5,854 bases of DNA from DATNNN01 sp035601815 (GTDB lineage Bacteria > Pseudomonadota > Alphaproteobacteria > Rhizobiales > Xanthobacteraceae), in contig DATNNN010000158.1 of the NCBI GenBank assembly GCA_035601815.1, positions 1 through 5,854 of the forward strand, written 5' to 3'. Shown here piece by piece: positions 1-4,915 of this stretch. The translations under genes and the position numbers were made by a program. Under the pieces are notes generated by a model. The model worked only from the letters and a program-made list of their open reading frames with translations. It was not told the DNA's origin and searched no databases. Position 1 is the first letter of the stretch; every line of letters begins with the position of its first letter.

Positions 1-164
1 TCTGGGCGAACGTCAATCCGGCGGTGGCGCACCCGCGCTGGAGTCAGGCGAGCGAGGACGACATCGGCACGCGCGAGCGGCGGCCGACGGTGCTGTTCAA
101 CGGCTACGGCGAGTACGTGGCCGGGCTCTACAAGGGCCTCGAGGGCGAGAAGCTTTATATGTGA
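1..164 (+). CDS. msrP: Protein-methionine-sulfoxide reductase catalytic subunit MsrP (YedY), C-terminal end only
   Basis: The reading frame enters from the left edge (first full codon at position 3) and ends at TGA 162-164, leaving about 53 residues. The translated tail contains WANVNPAVAHPRWSQASE, then RRPTVLFNGYGEYVAGLYKG. This is the conserved C-terminus of the MsrP/YedY family: NVNP, HPRWSQA, then LFNGY and the LYxG ending. Known for the family: a periplasmic molybdopterin enzyme, exported by Tat, that reduces methionine sulfoxide in envelope proteins with electrons from the membrane haem protein MsrQ. The cofactor-binding part lies outside the window. No msrQ follows here; the next 369 bases are repeats and the end of a convergent transcript. 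If msrQ is present it must be elsewhere. The assignment rests on the tail only but the match is distinctive. Confidence 0.85.
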   Translation, partial: WANVNPAVAHPRWSQASEDDIGTRERRPTVLFNGYGEYVAGLYKGLEGEKLYM

Positions 165-165
165 G

Positions 166-187
166 GACGGCGTCCGCTGCCGCCGTC
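166..187 (+). terminator. Hairpin just after the msrP stop, possible weak terminator
   Basis: A perfect 7-base-pair stem (gacggcg 166-172 with cgccgtc 181-187, 8-base loop) begins two bases after the msrP stop codon. No T-run follows, so it does not meet the usual pattern of an intrinsic terminator. It may only stabilise the 3' end of the mRNA. Confidence 0.25.
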
Positions 188-204
188 ATTCCGGCGCGCG
201 CGCC
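185..204. repeat. Half copy of the GTCATTCCGG palindromic repeat
   Basis: The ten bases gtcattccgg at 185-194 are identical to the left end of the complete element at 219-228. They are followed by a short alternating GC run and then the similarity stops. It looks like a truncated copy next to the full one. Confidence 0.5.
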
Positions 205-217
205 GTCCCGCTCTGCC

Positions 218-336
218 TGTCATTCCGGTCGCGCGCTTTGGCGCGCGGACCGGAATCCATAACCCCCGTGCCTATCGCGATACTGTGAGTATGGATTCCG
301 GGCTCTCGGGCCTTCGGCCCGCGCCCGGGAATGACA
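218..336. repeat. Nested palindromic intergenic repeat, 119 bp (family A)
   Basis: The element has four related arms. The outer ends are a 9-base inverted repeat (tgtcattcc 218-226, ggaatgaca 328-336). The inner arms are a 10-base inverted repeat (ggaatccata 252-261, tatggattcc 290-299). Each half also folds alone: the left half pairs attccggtc plus gcgcgc (222-236) with gcgcgc, one bulged G, and gaccggaat (241-256) around a tttg loop; the right half pairs gggcc 308-312 with ggccc 316-320 inside a longer imperfect stem. The element can therefore form one long hairpin or a two-armed cruciform. Short palindromic repeats with a GTCATTCCGG end are frequent between genes in Bradyrhizobium-like genomes. 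It probably sits where two convergent transcripts meet. No protein is encoded. Confidence 0.8.
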
Positions 337-340
337 ATGG

Positions 341-386
341 ACAAAAAATTTCGCCGGGCTCCAGGGGGAGGGTCGGAGCCCGGCGA
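341..386 (-). terminator. Intrinsic (Rho-independent) terminator of the trxB-lysR transcript
   Basis: Positions 351-362 and 375-386 form a perfect 12-base-pair GC-rich stem (tcgccgggctcc / ggagcccggcga) with a 12-base loop. Read on the minus strand, the stem is followed directly by aattttttgt, a run of six T. That is the classic strong terminator layout and it points only leftwards, since no T-run follows on the plus strand. It lies about 150 bases beyond the LysR stop codon, so the transcript would carry a long structured 3' untranslated region. Confidence 0.75.
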
Positions 387-390
387 AGGT

Positions 391-410
391 CCATCGCCGG
401 GGAGCGATGG
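391..410 (-). other. Perfect 7-bp hairpin adjacent to the terminator
   Basis: ccatcgc (391-397) pairs perfectly with gcgatgg (404-410) around a 6-base loop. It lies four bases from the terminator stem on the minus-strand transcript. Together they form a compact two-hairpin 3' end, of the type seen in Rho-independent small RNAs or stabilised 3' untranslated regions. Function is inferred only. Confidence 0.4.
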
Positions 411-419
411 GATTGCGGA

Positions 420-443
420 GGATTCCGACGCGCCCGGGAATGG
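420..443. repeat. Remnant of the family A palindromic repeat
   Basis: This segment begins ggattccg and ends cccgggaatgg, matching the two ends of the right half of the element at 293-333 with the middle missing. It is probably a decayed or internally deleted copy. Confidence 0.4.
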
Positions 444-475
444 CGCGACGTCTTCACGATGAATAAGTTAAATGC

Positions 476-526
476 GCCCGCTAACGAGGGCGGGCAACCG
501 GGCGCGCCGCATGCCGGCCATGCGGC
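476..526 (-). other. Two hairpins directly after the LysR stop codon
   Basis: In minus-strand order, the first stem is gccgcatg 506-513 with catgcggc 519-526 (8 perfect pairs, 5-base loop), starting 8 bases after the LysR stop. The second is gcccgc 476-481 with gcgggc 490-495 (6 pairs, 8-base loop), followed on the minus strand by gcatttaacttattc, which is T-rich but not a clean T-run. The second could be a weak early terminator upstream of the stronger one at 341-386. Confidence 0.4.
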
Positions 527-533
527 CCATGCA

Positions 534-1421
534 TCAGTAGTTCCAGCGCTGCGCCTTGGTGACCAGGAAGTCGCGAAAAACCTGCACCCGCGCCACCGCG
601 CGTAACTCCTCGGGATAGACGTAATAGGCGTCGAGCGACGGCGCCTCGCGGCCGCCGAAGAGCTGCACCAGGCCGCTCTCCTCGGCGATGTAGTCGGGCA
701 GCGTGGCGATGCCGGCGTTGTGCTCGACCGCGACCTTCAGTCCCATGACGTTGTTGATCACGAGCGAGCCCGGGCGCGGCTCGTTACCGTCGCGGCCGGC
801 GCCGGCGAGCCAGTTGAGGTGCTGGTAGAAGCTCGGCACTTGCCCGCCGAGCAGGAGCAGCCGGTGGCCGTCGAGCTCCTCGGGCGATTGCGGCTGGCCG
901 TGGCGCTTGAGATAGGCGGGCGAGGCATAGGCGTGGAAGTGCACGGTGAACAGCTTGCGCTGCACCAGGTCCCCCTGCACCGGCTGGCGCAGGCGGATCG
1001 CCACGTCCGCTTCGCGCATGCCGAGGTCGAGCTCCTCGTCGGAGAGGATCAGTTGGATGCGGATGTCGGGATAAAGATCGAGGAACTCGCCGAGGCGCGG
1101 CGCCAGCCAAAAGCTGCCGAGGCCGACGGCGGTGGTGACCTTGAGCTCGCCGTTGGGCTTGTCGCGGCTGTCGGTAAGGAGCGCGCGCGTCGCGTCGAGC
1201 TTGCTCGCTACTTCATGGGCAGTGCGGAACAAGAGCTCGCCCTGCTCGGTGAGCAAGAGGCCGCGGGCGTGGCGGTGGAAGAGCGGGACCTTCAGCTCCT
1301 GCTCGAGCGCCGAGATCTGGCGGCTGACGGCCGACTGTGACAGCCCGAGCGCCTCGCCGGCGTGGGTGAAGCTCCCGGCCTCGGCGACCACGTGGAAGAT
1401 TTTCAGCTTTTCCCAGTCCAT
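534..1421 (-). CDS. lsrB: LysR-family transcriptional regulator, LsrB/VtlR-like
   Basis: The 295-residue product has a typical LysR layout and length. The N-terminal winged helix-turn-helix covers about residues 4-62, with AGEALGLSQSAVSRQISALE (21-40) as its core and LTEQGELL ending it. A two-lobed effector-binding domain follows (about 90-290). The ATG at 1419-1421 is chosen because the DNA-binding domain begins two codons later and CAGG lies upstream with a 9-base spacer; the frame stays open further upstream only by running into trxB. Downstream position after trxB, with an Lrp gene divergent, matches the rhizobial lrp3/trxB/lsrB region. In Sinorhizobium, Brucella and Agrobacterium, LsrB/VtlR controls oxidative stress, envelope and host-interaction genes, partly through small RNAs. 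The translated protein contains no cysteine at all, unusual because cysteines of S. meliloti LsrB have been implicated in redox sensing. LysR identity is certain; orthology to lsrB is inferred from context and N-terminal similarity. Confidence 0.88.
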   Translation of the reverse strand: MDWEKLKIFHVVAEAGSFTHAGEALGLSQSAVSRQISALEQELKVPLFHRHARGLLLTEQGELLFRTAHEVASKLDATRALLTDSRDKPNGELKVTTAVGLGSFWLAPRLGEFLDLYPDIRIQLILSDEELDLGMREADVAIRLRQPVQGDLVQRKLFTVHFHAYASPAYLKRHGQPQSPEELDGHRLLLLGGQVPSFYQHLNWLAGAGRDGNEPRPGSLVINNVMGLKVAVEHNAGIATLPDYIAEESGLVQLFGGREAPSLDAYYVYPEELRAVARVQVFRDFLVTKAQRWNY

Positions 1422-1456
1422 GTCCAAAAACCTGCCCCCCCGCGCGGGCGGAATTC

Positions 1457-2425
1457 TCACTCCGCCGCGGCCTTGGCGCCGTGCTGCGCCTCCTCGGCGG
1501 CGAGAAAACGCTCGGCCTCGAGCGCGGCCATGCAGCCGAGCCCGGCCGCCGTCACCGCCTGGCGGAAGATGTCGTCGGCGATGTCGCCGGCGGTGAAGCA
1601 GCCGGGCACCGACGTCGCGGTGGAATTGGGCGCCGTCCAGGCGTAGCCGTTCGGCTTCATCTTGATCTGGTCGACCACGAGCTCGGTCGCGGGCAGGTGG
1701 CCGATGGCGACGAACAAGCCGTCGATCCTCTTCTCGGTGACGGCGCCGGTCTTCACGTTCTTGAGCTTGGCGTGGGTGACCTTCGCCGGGTTGTCGGTGC
1801 CGCCGATGTCGGCGACGACGCTGTCCCAGATCACCTCGATCTTGGGGTGGTTGAACACCCGGTTCTGCAGCGTCTTGTCGGCGCGCAGCTGGTCGCGCCG
1901 GTGCACGAGCGTGACCTTGGTGGCGAAGTTCGTCAGGAACAGCGCCTCCTCCGCCGCCGTGTTGCCGCCGCCGACGACGAGCACCTGCTTGTCGCGGAAG
2001 AAGAAGCCGTCGCAGGTGGCGCAGGCCGAAAGTCCGAAGCCGCGGAATTTCTCCTCGGACGGCAGCCCGAGCCATTTCGCCTGGGCGCCGGTGGCGAGAA
2101 TGACGGCGTCGGCGATGAAGACCGCGCCGGATTCGGTTTCCGCCCGGAACGGCCGGCGCGACAGATCGAGGCTCTTCACGTGGTCGGCGACCATGCGGGC
2201 GCCCACGTGCTCGGCTTGCGCCCGCATCTCCTCCATGAGCCAGGGGCCCTGGATCACCTTGGCGAAGCCCGGGTAGTTCTCCACGTCCGTAGTGATGGAG
2301 AGCTGGCCGCCCGGCTGCGAGCCGGCGATCAGGACGGGCGCGAGCATGGCGCGGGCGGCGTAGATCGCGGCGGTATAGCCGGCCGGTCCCGAGCCGATGA
2401 TCAGGACGCGGACATGCTCGCTCAT
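1457..2425 (-). CDS. trxB: Thioredoxin-disulfide reductase (NADPH)
   Basis: The 322-residue flavoprotein is full length. It reduces thioredoxin in the cytoplasm with electrons from NADPH through FAD and an internal disulfide. Visible motifs in order: FAD-binding GSGPAGYTAA (11-20); PGGQL (38-42); ATGA (111-114); the redox-active CATC (135-138) followed by DG; the NADPH-binding GGGNTAAEEA (152-161) and VHRRD (174-178), whose arginines favour NADPH over NADH; and the second FAD motif FTAGD (277-281) with RQAVTAAGLGCMAAL (288-302). GGGNTA in place of the E. coli GGGDSA is usual in alphaproteobacteria. The ATG at 2423-2425 is preceded by GTAGGGAC on the minus strand and gives the expected short N-terminus. 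The LysR gene begins 35 bases after the stop, so the two are probably one transcript, with divergent control from 2426-2625. Confidence 0.97.
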   Translation of the reverse strand: MSEHVRVLIIGSGPAGYTAAIYAARAMLAPVLIAGSQPGGQLSITTDVENYPGFAKVIQGPWLMEEMRAQAEHVGARMVADHVKSLDLSRRPFRAETESGAVFIADAVILATGAQAKWLGLPSEEKFRGFGLSACATCDGFFFRDKQVLVVGGGNTAAEEALFLTNFATKVTLVHRRDQLRADKTLQNRVFNHPKIEVIWDSVVADIGGTDNPAKVTHAKLKNVKTGAVTEKRIDGLFVAIGHLPATELVVDQIKMKPNGYAWTAPNSTATSVPGCFTAGDIADDIFRQAVTAAGLGCMAALEAERFLAAEEAQHGAKAAAE

Positions 2426-2523
2426 GGAAAGTCCCTACGGCGCGGAATCATGCGGCGCTGCGGTAGAGATATGGCGTGCTTCCAGGGAACCTGCAAATGG
2501 AGGGTTTGTGCGGTTTTCCGGGG

Positions 2524-2544
2524 CGTCACGCCGGTTGCGTGACG
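2524..2544. promoter_or_regulatory. Perfect 8-5-8 inverted repeat, candidate operator
   Basis: cgtcacgc (2524-2531) and gcgtgacg (2537-2544) are exact reverse complements separated by cggtt. No T-run follows on either strand, which argues against a terminator, and the 21-base size suits a dimeric regulator. It overlaps the proposed -35 element of the Lrp gene. The neighbouring Lrp and LysR proteins are the obvious candidates to bind it, but the site does not by itself identify which. Confidence 0.5.
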
Positions 2545-2565
2545 GCGCTCGATTCGCGCAATAAT
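2535..2565 (+). promoter_or_regulatory. Candidate sigma-70-type promoter for the Lrp gene
   Basis: TTGCGT (2535-2540) resembles a -35 and AATAAT (2560-2565, five of six positions matching TATAAT) a -10. The 19-base spacing is longer than ideal. Transcription would start roughly 55 bases before the ATG. The -35 lies inside the inverted repeat, consistent with repression by whatever binds there. Confidence 0.3.
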
Positions 2566-2625
2566 CTTTCGCGGCCGCCGGCTCTGGCCTAAAAGGGTCG
2601 CCGGCCCTGAGTAGAAGGACGTCCC

Positions 2626-3105
2626 ATGCGCGACCGGCTCGACGCCATCGACCGCAAGATCCTGCGCGAGCTCCAGCGCAATGGCCGGATCACCAACGTG
2701 GAATTGTCCAAGCGCGTGGGCATCTCGGCGCCACCGTGCCTGCGCCGGGTGCGGACGCTGGAGAAGGCCGGCATCATCCGCGGCTATCGCGCGCTCCTCG
2801 ACGAGAAGAAGCTCGGCTTCGAGGTGACGGTGTTCGCCATGGTGCATCTGGTCAGCCAGGCGGAGAACGATCTCGTGGCGTTCGAGAAGCGGGTGCGGGC
2901 GCTGCCGCTGGTGCGCGAGACCTGGATGCTGTCGGGCGAGGTCGACTTCATCCTCAAGTGCGTGGCGCCGGACCTGCCCACGTTCCAGAAATTCGTCTCG
3001 GAGCTGACGGCGACGCCCAACGTGCGCAACGTCAAGACGGCGCTGACGCTGCGCCAGTCCAAGGACGAGGCGGCGGTGCCCATGGAGATGGTGGAGGGGG
3101 ACTAG
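2626..3105 (+). CDS. Lrp/AsnC-family transcriptional regulator
   Basis: The 159-residue product has the usual family length. The N-terminal helix-turn-helix spans about residues 4-56: LDAIDRKILRELQRNGRI, then NVELSKRVGISAPPCLRRV (24-42) with the recognition helix near 34-43, then TLEKAGIIRGYRALLD. The C-terminal RAM ligand-binding/oligomerisation domain runs about 66-145 and includes the SGEVDFIL segment (103-110) at the effector pocket and a TALTL strand (138-142). Such proteins form octamers and sense amino acids or related small molecules. The ATG is supported by AGAAGGA at 2613-2619, six bases upstream. The gene is divergent from trxB, as for lrp3 in the equivalent Sinorhizobium region, so control of trxB-lsrB and of itself is likely. 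The effector cannot be read from sequence. Confidence 0.93.
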   Translation: MRDRLDAIDRKILRELQRNGRITNVELSKRVGISAPPCLRRVRTLEKAGIIRGYRALLDEKKLGFEVTVFAMVHLVSQAENDLVAFEKRVRALPLVRETWMLSGEVDFILKCVAPDLPTFQKFVSELTATPNVRNVKTALTLRQSKDEAAVPMEMVEGD

Positions 3106-3183
3106 AGATCGCCCGTCATCGTGAGCTGGCACACGAAATGCAGGGACACGGCGGACACGCGGCGATCGGAAACGGAGACTGCC

Positions 3184-3477
3184 ATGAAGGTTTTGTTGGG
3201 AAGCGTACTGATGCTCGCACTGGCGTTCGGCTCGGTGCCGGCGCGCGCCGAGATCATCGATCTCTCCACCTGGACGTGCAGCAAGTTCCAGAACAGCGGC
3301 AAGGAGGAAATCGGCATCATCCTCGCCTGGCTGAACGGCTATTACCGCGGCGAAGACGACCCGCCGATCATCGACACGGACAAGTTCGTGGAAGACGCCA
3401 AGAAACTCGGCAAATACTGCTCGGAAAATCCCAGCGTCGGCCTGATCACGGCGATGGATGAGCTCTTTACGAAGTGA
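3184..3477 (+). CDS. HdeA/HdeB-family periplasmic acid-stress chaperone-like protein
   Basis: The 97-residue product starts with a signal peptide (MKVLLGSVLMLALAFGSVPARA; cleavage likely after A22 at ARA). The mature part of 75 residues matches the HdeA family: a first cysteine in TWTCSKF (Cys32), EIGIILAWLNGYYRG (42-56), and a second cysteine in KYCSENP (Cys79). The 47-residue gap is nearly that of the disulfide in E. coli HdeA. HdeA-type proteins unfold at low pH in the periplasm and hold other proteins soluble. The start at ATG 3184 is preferred over an in-frame GTG at 3121 because GGAG (3174-3177) lies six bases upstream and the signal peptide then starts at residue 1. It follows the Lrp gene by 78 bases and could be co-transcribed. 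Family assignment is confident; chaperone activity is inferred. Confidence 0.85.
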   Translation: MKVLLGSVLMLALAFGSVPARAEIIDLSTWTCSKFQNSGKEEIGIILAWLNGYYRGEDDPPIIDTDKFVEDAKKLGKYCSENPSVGLITAMDELFTK

Positions 3478-3483
3478 AGCGCG

Positions 3484-3500
3484 CCGCGGCGACGCCGCGG
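3484..3500 (+). other. GC-rich palindrome after the HdeA-like gene
   Basis: ccgcggcg (3484-3491) and cgccgcgg (3493-3500) are perfect reverse complements around one base, which could fold as a 6-pair stem with a 5-base loop. It begins six bases after the stop codon. There is no T-run, so it may be an mRNA-stabilising hairpin or a weak terminator. Confidence 0.3.
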
Positions 3501-3512
3501 ATAAGGCCCGAC

Positions 3513-3615
3513 CGTCATCCTGAGGTGGCCGCGCGCAGGCGCGGCCCTCGAAGGATGACAGCCCCAGACACTGTCATCGTTCGAGGCTCGCAGCCGCTCG
3601 CACCTCAGGATGACG
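3513..3615. repeat. Nested palindromic intergenic repeat, 103 bp (family B)
   Basis: The outer ends are a perfect 15-base inverted repeat (cgtcatcctgaggtg 3513-3527, cacctcaggatgacg 3601-3615). The inner arms match in 14 of 15 positions (3547-3561 against 3571-3585, mismatch at 3579). The left half folds alone through ggccgcgc 3527-3534 with gcgcggcc 3539-3546. The four-arm layout is like that of the element at 218-336, but the sequence is a different family, with a GTCATCCTGAGG end. Repeats of this kind are widespread between genes in Bradyrhizobium/Rhodopseudomonas-type genomes. It lies between the tail-to-tail HdeA-like gene and the minus-strand gene ending at 3683. Confidence 0.8.
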
Positions 3616-3682
3616 CTACTGGAAATGGTGGGGAGGAGCGCCTCAGCGCCACTCGACCTTCAGCATCTCGTAGGCCTTGGCG

Positions 3683-4762
3683 CTATTTTGAGATTCGGGA
3701 TGTCTTGCGCGCCGGCCTGGGTTGGACCGGGGCGGCTTCCGCTTCGTCCGTATGGACGAAGCAGCGGTAATAGGCGTCATCGGCCCGTCGCCGGTGGGTC
3801 GCGCAATCATGGAAGGTTCCGAATTGCTCCTCCGTACGATAGTAGAGATACGGACCGATCAAATAGCGGCCGGAGCCGTCGGGTGCTCCGCCAAAGCGGT
3901 CGATCTTTCCCGTCAGACTCGGCTCAACCGCGAGAATAGCCTCGCGCAACGTCTCGCCTTCGATGAAATTGTCTGGCAGCTGATCGAACGGGCCATCGAA
4001 GTAGTTGTTTACGCGGGCGTTTCCCTCGAATACGCCGATCAGGATCTTCCGTTTCAATCGATAGTCCTGATAGAACGCGAAGCCGGTTCGCTTACCGATG
4101 ACGATGCGGCTGGTTTGCCTGGCGCGAACGAACCGGTCGGCAACCGGGATCGTTTCGTCGAGGACATAATGAAAAAGTTTTAGCCGCTTGTTGAAGATCA
4201 GGAAGAAGCGGATGGCGGACTCGTCGAAGATCGGCCCGATATATTTTTCGTCAGGCCCGATGATACTCGCCGGCGGCTTGACTGCGGACAGATCATTCAA
4301 CCTGAACACCACGCTCTTGTCGCCGTAGGAGACGCGATAGACCAGGCGCTCGACCTTCTCCACCGTCACGCCGTTCGACTTGTCGAGTTTTTGATATAGG
4401 ACCGGCGCCTGCTCTTTGTATTCGGCGAGATCTTCGTAATAGGCAAAATGCAATTTTCCTTCGTCGCGGTCCGAGGCATCGAGCCGGATGTTGCCGGCAT
4501 AGCGGGTGGAATTGTGATAGAAGGAAAAATAATAATAATTTTCCGTCGGATATACTCTCACGCTGTCGGGAAGACTGCCGAGCACGAACGCCAGCATCGC
4601 CATGAGATCAGTGGTCGGGAGCGTCGTCGCGCGTGTCGCATCCTCGACGAAAGCCTCGTTGGTATAAAGCCGCGGACGATCGGTGTCCTCGGCGGCGAAA
4701 GCTCGACCGGTCATGACGAGCGCAAACAGAAAAGCGGCCGCATACCACGACTTTACGCGCAT
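3683..4762 (-). CDS. Exported protein of unknown function
   Basis: I do not recognise a family for this 359-residue product. It begins with a clear signal peptide (basic MRVKSWY, hydrophobic AAAFLFALVMTG, cleavage near AFA-A at 23-24) and has no later membrane segment, so it is probably periplasmic or secreted. The body is mixed and rich in tyrosine and phenylalanine, with aromatic clusters such as NYYYFSFYHNSTRY and FAFYQDYRLKRKILIG that suggest a beta-rich fold. Two cysteines near the C-terminus (320 and 334) could form a disulfide. The tail is basic and proline-containing. The ATG at 4760-4762 gives the signal peptide at residue 1, with AAAAGG upstream at about ten bases. Base composition is lower than in the trxB region, with AT-rich codons around 4501-4560. 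The His-rich repeat gene lies 153 bases upstream on the same strand, so co-transcription is possible. Its coding status is well supported; its function is unknown. Confidence 0.8.
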   Translation of the reverse strand: MRVKSWYAAAFLFALVMTGRAFAAEDTDRPRLYTNEAFVEDATRATTLPTTDLMAMLAFVLGSLPDSVRVYPTENYYYFSFYHNSTRYAGNIRLDASDRDEGKLHFAYYEDLAEYKEQAPVLYQKLDKSNGVTVEKVERLVYRVSYGDKSVVFRLNDLSAVKPPASIIGPDEKYIGPIFDESAIRFFLIFNKRLKLFHYVLDETIPVADRFVRARQTSRIVIGKRTGFAFYQDYRLKRKILIGVFEGNARVNNYFDGPFDQLPDNFIEGETLREAILAVEPSLTGKIDRFGGAPDGSGRYLIGPYLYYRTEEQFGTFHDCATHRRRADDAYYRCFVHTDEAEAAPVQPRPARKTSRISK

Positions 4763-4836
4763 CGGACAACGACCTTTTCTGCGGAGTTAGGGATACGAAA
4801 TTTGCCGGGCCAGTTTCCGCAACTGAACCGCAGGTT

Positions 4837-4861
4837 CTCCGGCAGGTGCGCCCCGCCGGAG
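4837..4861 (-). other. Hairpin in the gap between the repeat-protein gene and the exported-protein gene
   Basis: ctccggc (4837-4843) pairs perfectly with gccggag (4855-4861) around an 11-base loop in the 153-base gap 4763-4915. No T-run follows on the minus strand, so it is not a good terminator and does not rule out co-transcription. It could attenuate transcription or block decay between the two genes. I see no other clear signal in this gap. Confidence 0.25.
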
Positions 4862-4915
4862 ATTGAGGATTGCGGCCACCGGCCCAAATTCAACGGCTGC
4901 GTCCGCGTCACTTAC

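Larger units (their letters stand above)
2426..2625. promoter_or_regulatory. Divergent promoter region between trxB and the Lrp gene
   Basis: This 200-base gap holds the start signals of both divergent transcripts and no open frame of its own. For trxB a weak candidate on the minus strand is TTGCAG (2491-2496) and CATATC (2468-2473), separated by 17 bases; each hexamer matches the housekeeping consensus at only three positions. A perfect inverted repeat lies on the Lrp side (2524-2544). The arrangement allows one bound regulator to act on both genes. Confidence 0.6.

Noticed and set aside
285..605. Plus-strand open frame of 106 codons starting inside the palindromic repeat
   Set aside because: It spans the repeat, the terminator and the end of the LysR gene and has no recognisable protein features.
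720..1340. Plus-strand open frame of 206 codons opposite the LysR gene
   Set aside because: Antisense shadow of a clear LysR gene; no domain or start signal.
1422..2075. N-terminal extension of the LysR frame into trxB, giving 513 residues
   Set aside because: The extension overlaps trxB in another frame, is an Arg-rich shadow product, and the LysR DNA-binding domain begins right after the ATG at 1419-1421.
1481..2542. Plus-strand open frame of 353 codons opposite trxB
   Set aside because: It is a high-GC antisense shadow of trxB; composition is dominated by Arg, Gly, Val and Asp with no motif, and trxB is unambiguous.
3121..3183. Upstream GTG start giving the HdeA-like protein 21 more residues
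   Set aside because: No ribosome binding site precedes it, and it would bury the signal peptide behind a hydrophilic stretch.
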